Translations under genes and position numbers: made by a program | Part shown: positions 4,286-6,112 of the stretch, in pieces | Position numbering within the stretch: the stretch's first letter is position 1 | Layout: the number at the start of each line of letters is the position of its first letter | Assembly: GCA_043813445.1 (NCBI GenBank) | Contig: JBDRLD010000111.1 | Coordinates: 1-6,112 of the forward strand | Reading direction: 5' to 3' | Source: JBDRLD01 sp043813445 | GTDB taxonomy: Bacteria; Patescibacteriota; Patescibacteriia; JACPHY01 | Length of the DNA stretch: 6,112 nt | The notes under the pieces: model-generated | What the model saw: only the letters and a program-made list of their open reading frames with translations | Told to the model about the DNA's origin: nothing | The model's database searches: none

Positions 4286-5479
4286 CTAGCAGATCAACAT
4301 CGCGTCGCCGAAGGAGTAGAAACGGTAGTCGTGCGCGAGTGCCTCTCGGTATGCGCGCAGCACCATATCGCGTCCGCGCAGCGATTGCTCCCCGGGTGCC
4401 GAGAATGCGGACACGAGCACGAGGAGTGATGACTTGGGAAGATGAAAATTTGTGATCAGTGCATCGACAACGCGGAAGTGGAATCCTGGAGTGATGTAGA
4501 GATTGATGAAGCCGGCGTAGGGAGGCAGAATCACCCCCTCTTGCTCCCCCTGATGCTTCGCATCAACCCCCTCTAACTCCCCCTGCAAGCAAGGGGAGAA
4601 CCGCTCAAGAAGAGGGGGAGGATTATTTTGTGCTACGCCTTCGAGCGTGCGGAGTGTGGTCGTGCCGACTGCGATTACTCTACTCCCCCGCTCCTTTGTC
4701 TCGTTGATGACTCGTGCCGCTTCCTCCGTCACCTCCACCCACTCTGCGTGCATGGTGTGATCCTCGATATTCTCTGCGCGGATCGGATGGAACGTGCCGA
4801 GTCCGACGTGGAGCGTTATGGTCGCAATCCGCACGCCATGTGCCCGAAGCGCCACGAGAAGCTCATCGGTAAAATGAAATCCCGCGGTCGGCGCAGCAAC
4901 CGAGCCGACATGCTCGGCGTACGCGGTTTGATACTCATCGAGGTCGCTCACTGATTGTTCGATGTATGGCGGCGTCGGAACTTCACCAACCTCATTCGCG
5001 TACGCGATCACTGCATCTGCTGCGCGGTCAAACGCGATACGCACCGCTCCATCATCTTCGCGACCCACAACCACTCCACGCAGCTCACCAACCATTACGG
5101 TCGCGCCATCTTTGAGACGACGCGCTGGCTTGGCGAGAACGAGCCACGTCGAGCTATTCTCCGCCCCCTCCTGCATGCCTCGCACGCCACCCCCTCCTAC
5201 TCCCCCTCTAGAAGAGGGGGGGAGAGATGCAGGACGCACCAATAACAGCTCGATCGCCTTCCCATCCACCTCACCATGAAGGCGGGCGCGGAAGACCTTG
5301 GTATCGTTCACAACGAGACAATCTCCTGGTGCGAAGAGCGTCGGGAGGTCGGCAATATATCGATGGTTAATCGCTCCATCAGTCCGGCCAAGCACGAGCA
5401 TCCGAGACTGGTCACGCCGTGCCGGTGGCTGTGCGATGGCTTCCGGTGGAAGTGGGTATTCAAAATCGCTTGTACGCAT
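4286..5479 (-). CDS. queA: S-adenosylmethionine:tRNA ribosyltransferase-isomerase (queuosine synthesis), with two in-frame inserts
   Basis: QueA transfers and isomerises the ribosyl part of S-adenosylmethionine onto preQ1 in tRNA (position 34 of GUN anticodons), giving epoxyqueuosine. Family blocks are clear along the 397 residues: VVNDTKVFRARL (56-67), VAAPTAGFHF (194-203), LHVGLGTFHPIR (223-234), HTMHAEWVEV (241-250), VIAVGTTTLRTLE (268-280), PGFHFRVVDALITNFHLP (331-348) and YRFYSFGDAMLI (385-396). The start ATG 5477-5479 (MRTSDFEYPL) aligns with E. coli QueA (MRVTDF) and has GGTGG eight bases upstream; upstream in-frame codons run through the previous gene's terminator. E. coli QueA has about 356 residues, so this one is long. 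The excess is two low-complexity inserts, about residues 84-105 (SSRGGVGGGGVRG) and 287-316 (PPPLLERFSPCLQGE), both encoded by palindromic DNA. They fall between conserved blocks, so activity may be kept. No tgt or queG is in the window. Confidence 0.95.
   Translation of the reverse strand: MRTSDFEYPLPPEAIAQPPARRDQSRMLVLGRTDGAINHRYIADLPTLFAPGDCLVVNDTKVFRARLHGEVDGKAIELLLVRPASLPPSSRGGVGGGGVRGMQEGAENSSTWLVLAKPARRLKDGATVMVGELRGVVVGREDDGAVRIAFDRAADAVIAYANEVGEVPTPPYIEQSVSDLDEYQTAYAEHVGSVAAPTAGFHFTDELLVALRAHGVRIATITLHVGLGTFHPIRAENIEDHTMHAEWVEVTEEAARVINETKERGSRVIAVGTTTLRTLEGVAQNNPPPLLERFSPCLQGELEGVDAKHQGEQEGVILPPYAGFINLYITPGFHFRVVDALITNFHLPKSSLLVLVSAFSAPGEQSLRGRDMVLRAYREALAHDYRFYSFGDAMLIC
4534..4618. 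repeat. Palindromic element inside queA, second insert
   Basis: The outer arms CCCCCTCTT (4534-4542) and AAGAGGGGG (4610-4618) are perfect inverted repeats. Inside lie TGATGC-TTC-GCATCA (4551-4565), a perfect 6-bp hairpin, and CTCCCC (4577-4582) with GGGGAG (4593-4598). The 85-base element is read in frame as queA residues 288-316 and has no counterpart in E. coli QueA. Its CCCCCTCT arms match those of the element at 5170-5233. Confidence 0.8.
5170..5233. repeat. Palindromic element inside queA, first insert
   Basis: The outer arms CCTGCAT (5170-5176) and ATGCAGG (5227-5233) enclose a perfect inner stem CCCCCTCT (5202-5209) and AGAGGGGG (5213-5220) with an AGA loop. The element is read in frame as about queA residues 83-104, a Gly-rich loop absent from E. 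coli QueA. Confidence 0.8.
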
Positions 5480-5487
5480 AGACGTTG

Positions 5488-5492
5488 CCACC
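5488..5492 (-). promoter_or_regulatory. Ribosome binding site of queA
   Basis: GGTGG on the minus strand lies eight bases before ATG 5477-5479. It is imperfect but supports this start over the longer reading frame. No clear promoter is visible in the 20 bases between the upstream terminator and this site, so queA may rely on read-through. Confidence 0.5.
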
Positions 5493-5497
5493 GTAGC

Positions 5498-5534
5498 ACA
5501 AAATGAACACCCCAGCCGAGGACGGCTGAGGTGT
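5498..5534 (-). terminator. Intrinsic terminator of the gene at 5559-6112
   Basis: On the minus strand ACACCTCAGCC (5524-5534) and GGCTGGGGTGT (5507-5517) pair over 11 bp with one U-G wobble and a 6-base loop, followed by TCATTTTGTG. It starts about 25 bases after the stop codon of the unknown protein and lies 27 bases before the queA start. Confidence 0.75.
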
Positions 5535-5558
5535 CTAGAAATCATGTTTCTCTGCTGC

Positions 5559-6112
5559 TCACTTCGAGCAGTACCGCTGCAGTAACTCAGGAAGCTTCGG
5601 CTGCCCGCGTGTCAGTACGAGCTGCGCGTCGAACGGGAGCACGGTGTAATCTGCGCAGAAGTGCTCGGTGGCCATCGGTGACGCAGTGCCCGCGGCGACG
5701 AGCGGGAGCAACTGTGCGAAGCGCATGGTGCGCGCTTGCACGCTCGGCTCTCGCTCGGAATCGCCGAACGTCCCGTCAGCCCGTGGCATCGCTACGACAC
5801 ACGAATCGATCGCTCCGTCGCGGTCAGCGTCGGATACACCACCCAGCTCGTGCAGTGTCGTACACGCGGTACGCGTGATCGCATCGATAGCGATCTGTGC
5901 GGTTGTGTCTCCATCCACCGCAGCGACTCGGAGCATACCAGCGAACGCTTGCTGCTGTTTCACACCCAGACAGGAGAACCGCGAACGTACGAACGCCCGA
6001 AAGTCTGCCTGCGCGGATGCTTCGAACTCGCAATCCCGGTCGCGTTGTGCTTGGTGTTCGATGATAGCCTCGTCCGCCGCAGTGACCGAATCGCACACGT
6101 CGAGCAATACGG
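5559..6112 (-). CDS. Unknown Cys-containing protein with a single DxDxDGxxD loop, C-terminal part
   Basis: Function not recognised. The frame stays open to the right edge of the window, so the N-terminus is missing; a TTG at 6105-6107 would only be a chance start. About 183 residues are visible. Counting from that TTG codon, there are seven Cys (5, 26, 46, 82, 103, 151, 180), many for this genome fragment, which suggests disulfides and export, but any signal peptide lies outside. SDADRDGAIDS (92-102) is a canonical calcium-binding loop of EF-hand/dockerin/thrombospondin-3 type, with Asp at 93, 95, 97 and 101 and Gly at 98. Only one such loop is seen. The rest is mixed helix-like sequence rich in Ala, Asp and Glu, with FSCLGVKQQQAFAGMLRVAA (44-63) the most hydrophobic part; no membrane segment is evident. 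It has its own terminator. Alternative: a cytoplasmic protein with a chance Asp-rich turn. Confidence 0.6.
   Translation of the reverse strand, partial: VLLDVCDSVTAADEAIIEHQAQRDRDCEFEASAQADFRAFVRSRFSCLGVKQQQAFAGMLRVAAVDGDTTAQIAIDAITRTACTTLHELGGVSDADRDGAIDSCVVAMPRADGTFGDSEREPSVQARTMRFAQLLPLVAAGTASPMATEHFCADYTVLPFDAQLVLTRGQPKLPELLQRYCSK

Noticed and set aside
5480..5545. 22-residue N-terminal extension of QueA
   Set aside because: It runs through the terminator hairpin of the preceding gene, and the conserved QueA start MRTSDFEYPL with GGTGG upstream is downstream of it.

Overview
This looks like a chromosomal fragment from an uncultured bacterium, most plausibly of the Candidate Phyla Radiation (Patescibacteria). 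That placement is inference: it rests on compact single-gene units with strong GC-rich intrinsic terminators, several palindromic intergenic repeats (motifs of the CCTTCGACAAGCTCAGG type), and small lineage-style hypothetical proteins. Four of the genes (RNA ligase, APH-like, lexA, 3' partial) end in TGA and two are followed at once by a terminator, so TGA is a stop here and the TGA=Gly codes of Gracilibacteria/Absconditabacteria are unlikely.

Layout. Plus strand, left end: the C-terminal part of an ATP-dependent RNA ligase (1-318) with a terminator, then an APH/choline-kinase-like protein (455-1429) that lacks the usual catalytic Asp, also with a terminator. From about 1474 every gene is on the minus strand: an 80-aa hypothetical protein (1474-1716); a repeat-rich island (1738-2304) around a small GIY-YIG nuclease gene (1901-2167); lexA (2317-2913), with a candidate autoregulatory operator upstream; a PolB-type DEDDy 3'-5' exonuclease (3154-3939) with promoter, RBS and terminator; an intergenic stretch holding a nested inverted-repeat element (4097-4227); queA (4286-5479), swollen by two in-frame palindromic inserts; and the C-terminal part of an unknown Cys-containing protein with one DxDxDGxxD calcium-type loop (5559-6112).

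How the genes work together. Most appear to be separate transcription units with information-processing themes: RNA repair or ligation, SOS control, DNA exonuclease and tRNA queuosine modification. lexA and the exonuclease are neighbours on one strand, but a hairpin terminator and a lexA promoter separate them, and no copy of the lexA operator is seen at the exonuclease promoter.

The most unusual parts are: (i) the GIY-YIG gene boxed by 26-bp direct repeats and by two blocks of the same 29-bp tandem repeat in the same orientation; (ii) two palindromic elements inside the queA reading frame; (iii) an exact GAAC-N7-GAAC direct repeat at the lexA promoter, the architecture of the alphaproteobacterial SOS box.
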